A stretch of 64,000 nucleotides of DNA from Listeria welshimeri serovar 6b str. SLCC5334 (GTDB lineage: Bacteria > Bacillota > Bacilli > Lactobacillales > Listeriaceae). This document shows, piece after piece, positions 1 to 9,382 of the stretch. The stretch lies in NCBI RefSeq assembly GCF_000060285.1, contig NC_008555.1, positions 1,612,001-1,676,000 on the forward strand. The letters run 5' to 3'. Under the pieces are notes generated by a model that saw nothing but the letters and a program-made list of their open reading frames with translations, was not told where the DNA came from and did not search any database. Position 1 is the stretch's first letter. Each line of letters starts with the position of its first letter. The position numbers and the translations under genes are program-made.

Positions 1-569
1 CTATCAATTCCACCAGATAGCATTAACATTGCTCGACCTGATGAACCAACTGGAAGACCTGCTGCCCCAATAATTGTTCGACATGACAAAAACACGCCTT
101 CTTTTCGTACATCTATCGTTAATTTCACATCGGGATTTTTTACATTTACTGATAAATCTTCTATATTTTGCAACACATAAGCACCGATTTCTTGATTTAT
201 TTCATTCGAATCAAGTGGGAACTCTCGGTGGCTTCGTCTTGCAGCTACTTTAAAAGTACCATTTTGCTCGTGAACATCTTGAACTAAGGCCAGTGCCGCA
301 TTTTTTACTTCATCTAGCTCTAAGTTCACTCGGACAGCTGGACTAAATGATTGAATGCCAAAAATTGGTTTCAAACGTTCTTCTGCAAGCTTGTGATCTT
401 CCCCGTTCAAAATAATGTACATCCGGTCGCGTTCTCCGTGAATACGCACTTCTGGCAAATCTTTCATTGCCCGTTTTACATTATGCGCTAGCCTTGTCAC
501 AAATTGCTTTCTGTTTTTTCCTTTAGTAGATAATTCTCCATATCTAATTAATATACGATCAAATTCCAA
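1..569 (-). CDS. thiI: ThiI, tRNA 4-thiouridine / thiamine sulfurtransferase (N-terminal part)
   Basis: The gene runs off the left edge, so only about 189 N-terminal residues are visible. It starts MEFDRILIRYGELSTKGKN, the usual ThiI N-terminus, followed by the ferredoxin-like/THUMP RNA-binding region. At the window edge the PP-loop motif LSGGIDS appears, which binds ATP and adenylates the target uridine in tRNA. The start is a TTG one base after the stop of the cysteine desulfurase gene. No earlier start is possible without overlapping that gene. ThiI takes persulfide sulfur from a dedicated NifS-like desulfurase, and the tight nifZ-thiI arrangement fits that partnership. The rhodanese or C-terminal region cannot be judged. 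Identity is firm; the exact start is less so. Confidence 0.93.
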   Translation of the reverse strand, partial: MEFDRILIRYGELSTKGKNRKQFVTRLAHNVKRAMKDLPEVRIHGERDRMYIILNGEDHKLAEERLKPIFGIQSFSPAVRVNLELDEVKNAALALVQDVHEQNGTFKVAARRSHREFPLDSNEINQEIGAYVLQNIEDLSVNVKNPDVKLTIDVRKEGVFLSCRTIIGAAGLPVGSSGRAMLMLSGGID

Positions 570-570
570 T

Positions 571-1710
571 TTATTTCACCACTTTATTTAGATTTTCAAT
601 AATTTCTTGCAATTTTTGAATAAAAATTTTCGCCTCTGACAAACGATTTTCATAAGAGAGACTCACTCTTACTGCACCAGTTGCCTCTTCATCTGTTACG
701 CCCATTGCTTTCAACGTACTACTTGCCAATTTTTGTTTAGAAGAACAAGCGCTTGTTGTTGAAATGTAAATATCTTCTTTTTCAAGTGCATGAACTAGGA
801 CTTCCCCGCGATGACCTTTTGCCGAAAAACAAATGATATGCGGAGCGGCAACACTTTTTTTCGTATGAACGGTCATATCTGGCATATAAGCAATTTCTGA
901 TAGTAAATAATCGCGAATTTCGATTAATTCTGAGGTATTTTGTTCGTTTTCCAGAGCTAACCTTAAAGCTTTAGCCAAAGCAACTCCTCCAGCTAAATTT
1001 TCTGTTCCACTACGATAGCCCATTTCCTGACCACCACCAAGAATTTCTGGATGCAAATGAACATTTTTCTTTTTAAAAAGGACTCCCGTTCCACGCAAAG
1101 CATGAAATTTATGCCCTGAAAAAGTAAGTAAATCAATCGCCATTTGTCCGATTTCTAAAGGAACCTTGCCAATACCTTGAACAAAATCAACATGAAAGAA
1201 AGTATGTTCTCGATTAGCAATTGTTTCACCAATTTCTTGAAGAGGCTGAATACTTCCCACTTCATTATTTACACCCATAATTGAAATTAAAATCGTTTCT
1301 TTTGTTAAAGCAGCTTTTAATTCCTCTAAATCAATCACACCATTTTTATTTACTTGTAAATAGGTTACTCTAAAACCGTTACTTTCCAATTCTTCCATTA
1401 CTATTCGCACTGATGGATGTTCGATACGCGAAGTAATAATATGATTTCCACGATTTTTATAACTATAAGCAAGCCCTTTTATTGCTAAATTGTTCCCTTC
1501 TGAGCCACCAGATGTAAAAATAATTTCTTCTGATAAAACGCCAAGCATAGTGGCTATTTGTTTTCTAGATGTATCCAGCAATTCTTTAGATTTAGCCCCA
1601 AAACGATGAAGTGAAGATGGATTAGCAAAGTAATTACTAGCTACTTTCGTATATGTTTCAAGCACGGCATCATTTGGCTTAGTTGTCGCACTATTATCGA
1701 AATAAATCAT
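571..1710 (-). CDS. nifZ: NifS/IscS-like cysteine desulfurase, ThiI partner
   Basis: A 379-residue class V aminotransferase-fold enzyme that converts cysteine to alanine and passes persulfide sulfur on. The PLP lysine is K201 in TFSGHK. The catalytic cysteine is C322 in the mobile loop STTSACSS. The N-terminus MIYFDNSATTKP is typical of the family. Start ATG has a GGAGGAG ribosome site 11-12 bases upstream. It is followed directly by thiI, so it most likely supplies sulfur for 4-thiouridine formation, like Bacillus NifZ, rather than general Fe-S assembly. The choice between nifZ and other nifS paralogues rests on this neighbourhood. Confidence 0.93.
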   Translation of the reverse strand: MIYFDNSATTKPNDAVLETYTKVASNYFANPSSLHRFGAKSKELLDTSRKQIATMLGVLSEEIIFTSGGSEGNNLAIKGLAYSYKNRGNHIITSRIEHPSVRIVMEELESNGFRVTYLQVNKNGVIDLEELKAALTKETILISIMGVNNEVGSIQPLQEIGETIANREHTFFHVDFVQGIGKVPLEIGQMAIDLLTFSGHKFHALRGTGVLFKKKNVHLHPEILGGGQEMGYRSGTENLAGGVALAKALRLALENEQNTSELIEIRDYLLSEIAYMPDMTVHTKKSVAAPHIICFSAKGHRGEVLVHALEKEDIYISTTSACSSKQKLASSTLKAMGVTDEEATGAVRVSLSYENRLSEAKIFIQKLQEIIENLNKVVK

Positions 1711-1787
1711 AAAAAATTGATTCTCCTCCCAAATATTCCACTCTCCATTTTATCATAATTCCAACACTTTCCAACTACTATTTTCAT

Positions 1788-1830
1788 AAAAAAACAGGAT
1801 TTCTATTGTACTAATAGAAATCCTTGTTTT
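1788..1830 (-). terminator. Rho-independent terminator of ezrA
   Basis: A strong hairpin (GGATTTCTATT paired with AATAGAAATCC around a short loop) ends in a run of seven T on the minus strand, just after the ezrA stop. It separates ezrA from nifZ-thiI. Confidence 0.85.
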
Positions 1831-1836
1831 ATGGCT

Positions 1837-3552
1837 TTATTCGATATCATCTACACTTACTTTTGATTCATAAGCTTTTTCGACTTTTTTAAATGCACCG
1901 GTTTCTACTTTTTCAAGTGCTGTTACAGCAATTTCAAGTGCTTTTTTATATTGATAATCGTTGTAAAAATGATTTTCAGCTTGAACTAGCTCATCTGCCA
2001 ATTCCTTGTTACGTAAACGGTAACGATTTGCATACTGGATTACATGCTCCACAAGTCGAACATTCTCCATCATTTCTTCCGCTTTTTCTGTTAAATGATT
2101 TAAATCTTCTTCAGCAATGCGCCAATCTTGAGTGACAGCTTTCATGTTTAAAGGTTTTTCTTCTAAACGCTTTTCCAGCGCATCAATAGATTCTCCCATA
2201 TGCTCACGAAGCGATAAATACTCTTCAGGAAGTCCCGGCAAGCGTTCACGTTCCATCTTCCGGTCAAGCGTTACAATGGCGCGTCTCATTCGTTCTGCAT
2301 CATCACGCGCTTCTAATTCATCTTTACGAAGCGAACGTAATTCTTCCGCAAATTTATCTTGTTCAGCACCAATGCTAATTAAAGCTGCATCAATTTCTTT
2401 TAGTGTATCTTGCGCAGCTGAATAAGCAATTTCTCCACTAGCAATAAGGGCAGTTAATTGTTCAAAGTTTTCCTTCGCTTCACTTAATTTGGCACTAGTT
2501 TTAAGATAAACCGCTAAATCATCCTCAGCAACATGATATGTTTGTTTTACTTCAGTAATTTGTTCCGCTAAGGCATCTGATACTGTATTTTGACGTTGTA
2601 ATTTATCTGATGTAGGACTATGATTTTCTTTAACAAAATGACGAGCTTCTGCTTCATGCTCAAGTGTGTCATAAAACAAGTCAATTTCGTTATGTAATTC
2701 TTCTATACCTTGTTCTGCTTCATCTAAATCAAGGTTAATTACATTTCGTTTCATTTTGTCGATTTGCGTTTTCATGCGAGTAATTTCTTTGTCCAGTTCC
2801 ATCTGTGCTAAATAATAACCTTTACGAACCATTTCTTCATAACCAGCACGAAGTTTGTTCATTTCTTCTGGTAAAATGGTATCTGTTTCATGAAGAAGAG
2901 ACGGAATTCTTTCCATTTGTGCTTCGATAACTTTCATTTCCTTCTGCACAATTAAGACAATTTCGCGAGCTTCTAAATGATCGCCTTGATCAGTTAATAA
3001 GTCATAACGATTCAAGTTTTCAGCAAGTTCATCAAGTTTGGTTTCTACATAAGGAAGTGTATCCCCTAGTTTAAACCCTCTCGTTAAAACTTCACGACGC
3101 AGTTCCGCAAATTTTTCTTTTGTCATCCGACTTTCTTTGGCGTTTTTCTCTTCACTGATAAGTAATTCTTTTAATCCGCCAAGAATTTGGTCCATTTGTT
3201 TCTCGATTACAACGAGCATTTGCTCAATATCATTTTCAACATATGTAGCAGAACGGAATTTATAACGATCTGTGTTCATTTCAGCTTCTAATAATACTTC
3301 TTCTAAATCTGGAAATAATCTTGTTTCAATCTCATCCCAGGATGAACGCCAAGATTCAAAAAGCGCTTCTGTTTGTCCAGTTAGTTTTAATTTTTTCACT
3401 TTTGAAAGTTCGTCAATAACCGGCCGCTCTCTGAGTTTAATCTTTGTCTCTTCTAACTCGTTTATTCTTTGGTAATGTTTCCTTTTTAGTATGTAGCCTG
3501 CACTAATAATTGCAATTACTACGATAATAAAGCCGATTAACATGTAGTACAT
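1837..3552 (-). CDS. ezrA: EzrA, septation ring regulator
   Basis: 571 residues from the start I prefer. Residues 1-25 (MYYMLIGFIIVVIAIIS...) form one membrane anchor. The rest is charged, coiled-coil-rich cytoplasmic sequence in spectrin-like helical repeats, as in the EzrA family. EzrA binds FtsZ, prevents polar Z rings and helps recruit division and cell-wall proteins at midcell. A longer reading (MMGGFW...) is possible, but GGGAGG lies 7 bases before the ATG at 3552 and the shorter form matches the usual family length. It is a single-gene unit ending in its own terminator. Confidence 0.95.
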   Translation of the reverse strand: MYYMLIGFIIVVIAIISAGYILKRKHYQRINELEETKIKLRERPVIDELSKVKKLKLTGQTEALFESWRSSWDEIETRLFPDLEEVLLEAEMNTDRYKFRSATYVENDIEQMLVVIEKQMDQILGGLKELLISEEKNAKESRMTKEKFAELRREVLTRGFKLGDTLPYVETKLDELAENLNRYDLLTDQGDHLEAREIVLIVQKEMKVIEAQMERIPSLLHETDTILPEEMNKLRAGYEEMVRKGYYLAQMELDKEITRMKTQIDKMKRNVINLDLDEAEQGIEELHNEIDLFYDTLEHEAEARHFVKENHSPTSDKLQRQNTVSDALAEQITEVKQTYHVAEDDLAVYLKTSAKLSEAKENFEQLTALIASGEIAYSAAQDTLKEIDAALISIGAEQDKFAEELRSLRKDELEARDDAERMRRAIVTLDRKMERERLPGLPEEYLSLREHMGESIDALEKRLEEKPLNMKAVTQDWRIAEEDLNHLTEKAEEMMENVRLVEHVIQYANRYRLRNKELADELVQAENHFYNDYQYKKALEIAVTALEKVETGAFKKVEKAYESKVSVDDIE

Positions 3553-3844
3553 CCAAAATCCTCCCATCAACGTTAACTTGTGAAAGAAAAACAGCTATTT
3601 TAGTGCTGCTCATACATCGTTTCAATTATGTACATCTTTCCTTATGTAGTATATTTTATTCCTCATTTTCAGTTCATTATACACATCTTTTATTTTACCA
3701 CGATTTGGTTAGAATTACTTGCGTTTAGCGAAAAAAAATTCAAAGTAGTTAAAATCCGCTCTTTGATGAAACAAAATTCCCGAAATCCCTTGTCGTTCAT
3801 GCTATACTAAAGACATTATTCAAAAAGAAATGTGGGGATAAAAA

Positions 3845-4345
3845 ATGATTGAAATTCAAAAAATGACTGGTACAAAAGAAGAAAATTATGCGCTTGCTTT
3901 TAAACAAGTGCAAGCAATGATTGCCGGCGAACCAAATTTAATTGCAAATTTAAGCAATGTTTCTTCTATATTAAATCAAGCACTTTCTGATATTAATTGG
4001 GTAGGCTTTTATTTACTAGAAAAAGAAACAAACCAATTAGTGCTCGGTCCATTCCAAGGATTACCTGCATGTATTCGTATTCCACTCGGTAAAGGCGTTT
4101 GCGGTTCTGCTGCCTCCGAAGAAAAAACCTATATAGTAGAAAATGTCCACGATTTCCCTGGACATATCGCATGTGATGCCGCCTCTAATTCAGAAATCGT
4201 TTTACCAATTGTAAAAAATGAACAGTTACTTGGTGTCCTTGATATTGATAGTCCCCTCTTTAATCGTTTTGATAAAGTCGATCAAATGTGGTTAGAAAAA
4301 ATTCGTGATGCCATTACGCTAGAATTACCTAACGAAATCAATTGA
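3845..4345 (+). CDS. Free methionine-(R)-sulfoxide reductase (GAF-domain, YtsP-like)
   Basis: 166 residues forming a single GAF domain. Cysteines 76, 86 and 110 (ACIRI, GVCGS, HIACDAAS) show the 10- and 24-residue spacing of the three redox cysteines of fRMsr enzymes, which reduce free methionine-R-sulfoxide using thioredoxin. The acidic and SEIVLP segments near 115-120 also match. Start ATG follows GTGGGGATAAAAA, a modest ribosome site. It lies divergent from ezrA, and the rpsD promoter begins right at its end. It could be annotated only as a GAF protein, but the cysteine pattern makes the enzymatic call good. Confidence 0.85.
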   Translation: MIEIQKMTGTKEENYALAFKQVQAMIAGEPNLIANLSNVSSILNQALSDINWVGFYLLEKETNQLVLGPFQGLPACIRIPLGKGVCGSAASEEKTYIVENVHDFPGHIACDAASNSEIVLPIVKNEQLLGVLDIDSPLFNRFDKVDQMWLEKIRDAITLELPNEIN

Positions 4346-4371
4346 CAAGCCACTAGTAATTATACTATACT
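4342..4371 (+). promoter_or_regulatory. rpsD promoter
   Basis: TTGACA at 4342-4347 and TATACT at 4366-4371 with an 18-base spacer. The -35 box overlaps the stop codon of the upstream gene. Transcription would start near 4378, leaving a ~180-base leader before rpsD. Confidence 0.75.
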
Positions 4372-4378
4372 GGAAGAT

Positions 4379-4545
4379 GTGTAAAATGCAGCTTGAGTAA
4401 AATGAATGAGTGTGTTGTTTACCCCCAGATTTAATTCTGTGGTATATCGCGTAACCGGCGGCTGCTATGGTGATGGTATATGAAGGTAAACTGCCCTGAT
4501 TTGGTTTTACGTCACGTTTGTTTTATACCAAAAACAAATAAAAGG
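4379..4545 (+). ncRNA. Ribosomal protein S4 leader (autoregulatory 5' UTR)
   Basis: About 170 untranslated bases lie between the rpsD promoter and the ribosome site AAAGGAGG. They can fold into several stems. In Firmicutes the rpsD leader binds S4 and represses its own translation or transcription, and position, length and the absence of an ORF fit that element. The boundaries are approximate and I did not compute the fold. Confidence 0.6.
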
Positions 4546-4556
4546 AGGAGTCTCTT

Positions 4557-5159
4557 ATGGCTCGTTATACAGGTCCAAGCTGGAAAGTTTCCCGTCGTTT
4601 AGGAATTTCACTTTCTGGAACAGGTAAAGAATTAGAGCGTCGTCCGTATGCTCCAGGTCAACACGGCCCAACTCAACGTAAAAAAATCTCAGAATATGGT
4701 TTGCAACAAGCTGAAAAGCAAAAATTGCGTCATATGTATGGATTAACTGAACGTCAATTCAAAAACACGTTCAACAAAGCTGGTAAATTACAAGGTAAAC
4801 ATGGTGAGAACTTCATGATCTTACTAGAACAACGCCTTGATAACATCGTTTACCGTCTTGGTCTTGCTCGCACTCGTCGTGCAGCTCGCCAACTCGTAAA
4901 CCATGGCCACATTACTGTAGATGGCAAACGCGTAGATATCCCTTCTTACCAAGTTTCTGTTGGTCAAGTGATCTCTGTTCGTGAAAAATCTGCTAAAAAC
5001 TCTGCAATCGCTGAAAGCCTAGACGTTTCAAGCTTCGTGCCTGAGTACGTAACTTTCGATGCAGAAACTCTTACTGGTTCACTTAATCGTATTCCAGAAC
5101 GTTCTGAACTTGCTGCTGAAATCAACGAAGCATTTATCGTAGAATTCTACAGCCGTTAA
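4557..5159 (+). CDS. rpsD: 30S ribosomal protein S4
   Basis: 200 residues beginning [19 protein letters not shown], the normal Firmicute S4. The S4 RNA-binding domain covers roughly residues 90-155 ([10 protein letters not shown] ... [10 protein letters not shown]). S4 nucleates 16S rRNA assembly, contributes to translational fidelity and often regulates its own mRNA. No zinc-binding CXXC...C motif is seen, so this is the C- form. A very good AAGGAGGAG site precedes the ATG. It has its own promoter, leader and terminator. Confidence 0.98.
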   Translation: MARYTGPSWKVSRRLGISLSGTGKELERRPYAPGQHGPTQRKKISEYGLQQAEKQKLRHMYGLTERQFKNTFNKAGKLQGKHGENFMILLEQRLDNIVYRLGLARTRRAARQLVNHGHITVDGKRVDIPSYQVSVGQVISVREKSAKNSAIAESLDVSSFVPEYVTFDAETLTGSLNRIPERSELAAEINEAFIVEFYSR

Positions 5160-5166
5160 TTAGAGC

Positions 5167-5235
5167 TAAAAACCTTACAATTCATGACTTCGGTTGTGAT
5201 TGTAGGGTTTTTTTATGCACAAAAAAGCACTCGCC
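5167..5235 (+). repeat. ~70 bp direct repeat, copy 1 (rpsD terminator plus half of the tyrS terminator)
   Basis: Nearly identical to 6466-6535; the only difference I see is one extra A in a poly-A run of copy 2. The copy contains the full rpsD terminator and then the left arm GCACTCG of the tyrS terminator, without its right arm. The two copies bracket the accessory insert. Confidence 0.92.
5172..5214 (+). terminator. rpsD terminator
   Basis: CCTTACAAT pairs with ATTGTAGGG around a loop containing CTTCGG, followed by TTTTTTT. It lies 12 bases after the rpsD stop. Confidence 0.9.
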
Positions 5236-5242
5236 AAAAAAA

Positions 5243-5320
5243 TATTGAATAGAACTACGACCAAATTCTGTTATAAACAGAAGGGTACTGTCGTTTAAAT
5301 ATGCATTCAATACTTTTTTC
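5243..5320 (+). other. Nested inverted repeats followed by a T-run
   Basis: Three inverted pairs sit inside one another: TATTGAAT (5243) with ATTCAATA (5305), ACGAC (5257) with GTCGT (5290), and TTCTGTT (5266) with AACAGAA (5276). CTTTTTTC follows, so on the plus strand it could act as a terminator with internal loops. It could also be a structured RNA or a recombination site. No coding potential was seen. Confidence 0.5.
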
Positions 5321-5352
5321 TATATCATCCTCATATTGGACCCATTAAAATA

Positions 5353-5391
5353 CGCCTCTAAGTTAGATTAAAAAATCTAACTTTAGAGGCG
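5353..5391 (-). terminator. Long perfect-type hairpin downstream of the small membrane gene
   Basis: CGCCTCTAAGTTAGATT pairs with AATCTAACTTTAGAGGCG (one unpaired A). It lies ~40 bases after the 66-residue ORF stop and is probably its terminator, although the following T-run on the minus strand (TATTTTAA) is weak. The stem closely resembles the subterminal hairpin of the IS element at 10684-10715. Confidence 0.55.
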
Positions 5392-5433
5392 GACTACAAC
5401 TCGGATGTTCTTTCTTGTATTATCAACTACACT

Positions 5434-5634
5434 TTAGTTTGTACTACGACGCTTTAGCAACTTCACTAACAACATAATAATAAGTATAGGCACGAGTACA
5501 ATTATTGTTTGCATTGCACCTAATATTAGAGCTCCAATAATAGTTGATATATTCGCATCATTAATTAGCATAATATCCATAAAACTAAGCATTATAAAAA
5601 GTAACATAGCTACAATTAAAATAGTTTTTTTCAT
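5434..5634 (-). CDS. Small two-TM membrane protein of unknown function
   Basis: 66 residues, not recognised. Two hydrophobic segments (about 3-22 and 30-58) are joined by a short polar loop (INDANIS), and it ends with a basic tail LLKRRSTN. GGAGAGGGAG lies ~7 bases before the ATG, a good ribosome site. It starts 26 bases after the stop of the broken gene upstream on the same strand, so the two probably formed an operon. Base composition is AT-rich like the rest of the insert. It could be an accessory or immunity-type partner of the degraded secreted protein, but nothing in the sequence proves this. Confidence 0.6.
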   Translation of the reverse strand: MKKTILIVAMLLFIMLSFMDIMLINDANISTIIGALILGAMQTIIVLVPILIIMLLVKLLKRRSTN

Positions 5635-5660
5635 TAATTTGTTCTCCCTCTCCTACGCAC

Positions 5661-6390
5661 TTATCGAACTACAGATGACTTACTCACCTTGCCCAAATGA
5701 TTACATTCCAGATTTACTCGAATATATTTCTCCTCCACTACAAGTCCATTTCCTTTATATTTTAAGCCCGATTTAGCGGTAGCTTGTTGATATACTACTC
5801 TTTTCTTGATACTCGGTTTTTGTACACCATTTTTTTATTATGCACTGACCAAACAACACCAGAAATACCATTCACTTTAACATAGTTTTCTGTAGTTTGT
5901 GCAGTCACCTTAGCACCATTATAAGTGAACTTGGCGCCAATACCAGCAGTGAACAATTTATTACCTGAAACCTTAGCATACACAGTACGTGTATGTCGAG
6001 CTGATACTGTTTTTGACGAAGCAGCATATACTTTCTTACCAAAAAAAAACCGTTTCACCAAAATCTTTAATACTTGAAACGATAGATTCATTTGAATCTT
6101 CTTCTCTTAATAACTTTTCCTCTTCTGATGTCGCTTCGTTTTCATTTGACATTTCAGTTGCGTCTAGCATAACTTCTGTATCATTGATAATATATGCATC
6201 AATAAATCTGGTGAATCTTCAGAATTACCTATCTTATTAGCAATAGCATTCTCATTACTGGCTAAATACTCCTTAACAATCTTTTCCCATTATCATCCGC
6301 ACTTTTCAGTTCATCAACTAGCTGTTTCTAATATGCTGATTCTTCCTTTATTTCTTTTTTAGTAAGATTCAACTTTTTATTATATTATTT
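5661..6390 (-). pseudogene. Degraded gene for a probable exported or surface protein
   Basis: Protein-like sequence continues across several lesions. Read on the minus strand: (1) KKEIKEESAY is followed by an in-frame TAG (6328-6330) and then KQLVDELKS. (2) A frameshift near 6285 leads into KIVKEYLASNENAIANKIG. (3) Another near 6210 leads into an acidic stretch with VMLDATEMSNENEATSEEE. (4) A shift in a run of nine A (6041-6049) leads into VYAASSKTVSARHTRT and a beta-rich domain with GAKFTYNGAKVTAQTTENYVK. (5) A shift near 5800 restores VVYQQATAKSGLKYKGNGL, which runs to the stop at 5661. No start codon, signal peptide or ribosome site is left at the 5' end, where the repeat copy lies. I do not recognise the family. 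The 98-residue open piece at 5795-6091 is only a fragment. Confidence 0.7.
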
Positions 6391-6465
6391 ATATATATCT
6401 TTTACATTATATTAATAACATTTAAATTACAAGTCGTTCATATAAAATTGTTAAATTAATTATAA

Positions 6466-6535
6466 TAAAAACCTTACAATTCATGACTTCGGTTGTGATT
6501 GTAGGGTTTTTTTATGCACAAAAAAAGCACTCGCC
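6466..6535 (+). repeat. ~70 bp direct repeat, copy 2
   Basis: Second copy of the rpsD terminator segment, matching 5167-5235. Here the tyrS terminator is complete because the right arm CGAGTGC follows. This copy therefore sits at the intact tyrS side and copy 1 at the rpsD side. Confidence 0.92.
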
Positions 6536-6553
6536 TTTAAAAACGAGTGCTTT
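6520..6553 (-). terminator. tyrS terminator
   Basis: On the minus strand GCACTCG pairs with CGAGTGC, followed by TTTTTTT, directly after the tyrS stop. Confidence 0.88.
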
Positions 6554-6558
6554 TCTTC

Positions 6559-7824
<1,266 letters not shown>

Positions 7825-7849
7825 TCAAGCTCCTTTTATTTTTGGACAT

Positions 7850-8090
7850 AAAAAACGCCCCTCCGCCAAAAAACTTTAGCGAAGGGACGTATTAATTAAC
7901 GTGGTACCACCCTACTTTTAGGAAAACTCCTACTTCAAAAAATAACGGCTCAACACCGGCCGCACCATTTTCCTGCGCAGCGTGACTCCGGGATGTAATT
8001 CGACTACTTATCTCTACTAGTTTTCACCAACCACTAGCTCTCTAAAAATAAGAATAAGCAACTACTTCGTCCGTTCATAGTCATTTTCAA
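7850..8090 (-). ncRNA. T-box riboswitch (tRNA-Tyr) upstream of tyrS
   Basis: On the minus strand, a stem I region containing GGTGAAAACTAG is followed by the conserved T-box AGGGTGGTACCACG (7901-7914). A terminator comes next (ACGTCCCTTCGC paired with GCGGAGGGGCGT, then T6 at 7850-7890). A TAC tyrosine codon lies in the expected specifier zone at 7995-7997 (GAATTACATCC). The 5' end is approximate. Confidence 0.9.
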
Positions 8091-8140
8091 TATGAAAAGT
8101 ATACTTACATTTATAACATACCGTCAAAAATGCTGTCAAC

Positions 8141-9148
8141 TTATTTTTTTTCTTTGGTTGTCCCACGAAGTTTTTCACTATGTGGAAGAATAACTGTTTT
8201 TTCGTCTACTTCTTCGTTTGTCATTAATTTTGTTAGTAAACGCATTGCTACTGCACCAATATCATATAAAGGTTGAACAATTGTAGAAAGTTGTGGACGC
8301 GACATTAATGTTAATTTAGTGTTGTTACTTGTCATTACTTCAAGTTCTTCTGGTACTTTAATGCCTGCATCCAGTGCCGCATTCAAAATACCAATAGCTA
8401 ATTCATCATCAGCGACAACAACTGCATTTGGTTTCTTCGTCAAAGCACTTAGTTCAGCCCAAACTTTCACACCAGCATTGTAGTTATATTTTGCTTCAAT
8501 AATGTAGTCTTCCTCGTATTTAATACCAGCTTCTTCAAGAGCTTCTTTATAACCAGCCAATTTCATTTCACGATTTACAGGCTCGTTTAGAGAACCACTT
8601 ACAAAAGCGATTTGTTTATGACCATTATTCACAAAACGTTTCACCGCTTCTTTTGTCGCTTGTTTGTAATCAATATTGACAGAAGCTAATTTATTTTCCA
8701 TATCTACTGCACCCGCTAAAACTACCGGCGCTGGAGAACGATCAAATTCTTCTTGCAATTGTTCCGAAATACGTTCGCCCATATAAATAATACCGTCCAC
8801 TTGTTTTCCAAGAAGCGTATTTAATACTTGAAGTTCTTTATCCTCATTTTCGTCCGAATTACTAAGGATAATATTATATTTATACATAGTAGCAATATCT
8901 TCAATTCCACGTGCTAGTTCTGCATAAAACACGTTAGAAATGTCAGGAATAATTACACCAACAGTAGTCGTACGTTTGCTGGCAAGACCTCTAGCTACAG
9001 CATTAGGTCGATAGCCTAATTGATTAATAACATCCAATACTTTTTTTCGTGTTACTGGTTTAACGTTCGGATTACCGTTAACTACCCGCGATACTGTTGC
9101 CATAGAAACGTTCGCTTCACGAGCAACATCATAAATTGTTACATTCAT
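8141..9148 (-). CDS. ccpA: Catabolite control protein A
   Basis: 335-residue LacI/GalR-family regulator. Residues 1-55 form the helix-turn-helix and hinge ([19 protein letters not shown], then the YRPN hinge helix); the rest is the periplasmic-binding-protein-like core. With HPr-Ser46-P it binds cre sites and mediates carbon catabolite repression and activation. ATG follows GGAGTG at ~9 bases. I see no convincing terminator between ccpA and the tyrS T-box, so some read-through into tyrS is possible. Confidence 0.96.
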   Translation of the reverse strand: MNVTIYDVAREANVSMATVSRVVNGNPNVKPVTRKKVLDVINQLGYRPNAVARGLASKRTTTVGVIIPDISNVFYAELARGIEDIATMYKYNIILSNSDENEDKELQVLNTLLGKQVDGIIYMGERISEQLQEEFDRSPAPVVLAGAVDMENKLASVNIDYKQATKEAVKRFVNNGHKQIAFVSGSLNEPVNREMKLAGYKEALEEAGIKYEEDYIIEAKYNYNAGVKVWAELSALTKKPNAVVVADDELAIGILNAALDAGIKVPEELEVMTSNNTKLTLMSRPQLSTIVQPLYDIGAVAMRLLTKLMTNEEVDEKTVILPHSEKLRGTTKEKK

Positions 9149-9352
9149 CCCTATTCACACTCCATATTCATTATTTTAATGGCTCTATACACCATTTGGA
9201 AACGTAATCAAACTAGCCTTCCTTTAATAATACGACAACTTTTTTCGATATGCAATTGTTTTCACTTTTTATTTTCATTTATTTTCATATCAAAATGGCA
9301 TTATAATTATGTTTCCAATGCCTTTTACACATTGATACATTTAATCAAAATA

Positions 9353-9376
9353 AAAAACCTTGGCGTACCAAGGTTT
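9353..9376 (-). terminator. aroA terminator
   Basis: AAAAACCTTGG-CGTA-CCAAGGTTTTT is a symmetric hairpin with A- and T-runs on both sides, so it could work in both directions. It lies just after the aroA stop. Confidence 0.85.
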
Positions 9377-9382
9377 TTCCAT

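Noticed and set aside
3628-3810. A 60-codon plus-strand open frame between ezrA and the GAF gene
   Set aside because: No ribosome site, hydrophobic/AT-rich composition as expected from random AT-rich sequence, and it lies where promoters for both divergent genes must be.
5989-6240. An 83-codon plus-strand frame in the insert
   Set aside because: It is antisense to the readable remains of the broken gene, has no ribosome site and no protein-like pattern.
7850-8090. Possible tRNA gene, suggested by strong pairing and conserved GGTGGTACCACG
   Set aside because: The conserved motif, terminator and position before tyrS show it is a T-box leader; no cloverleaf or CCA end is present.
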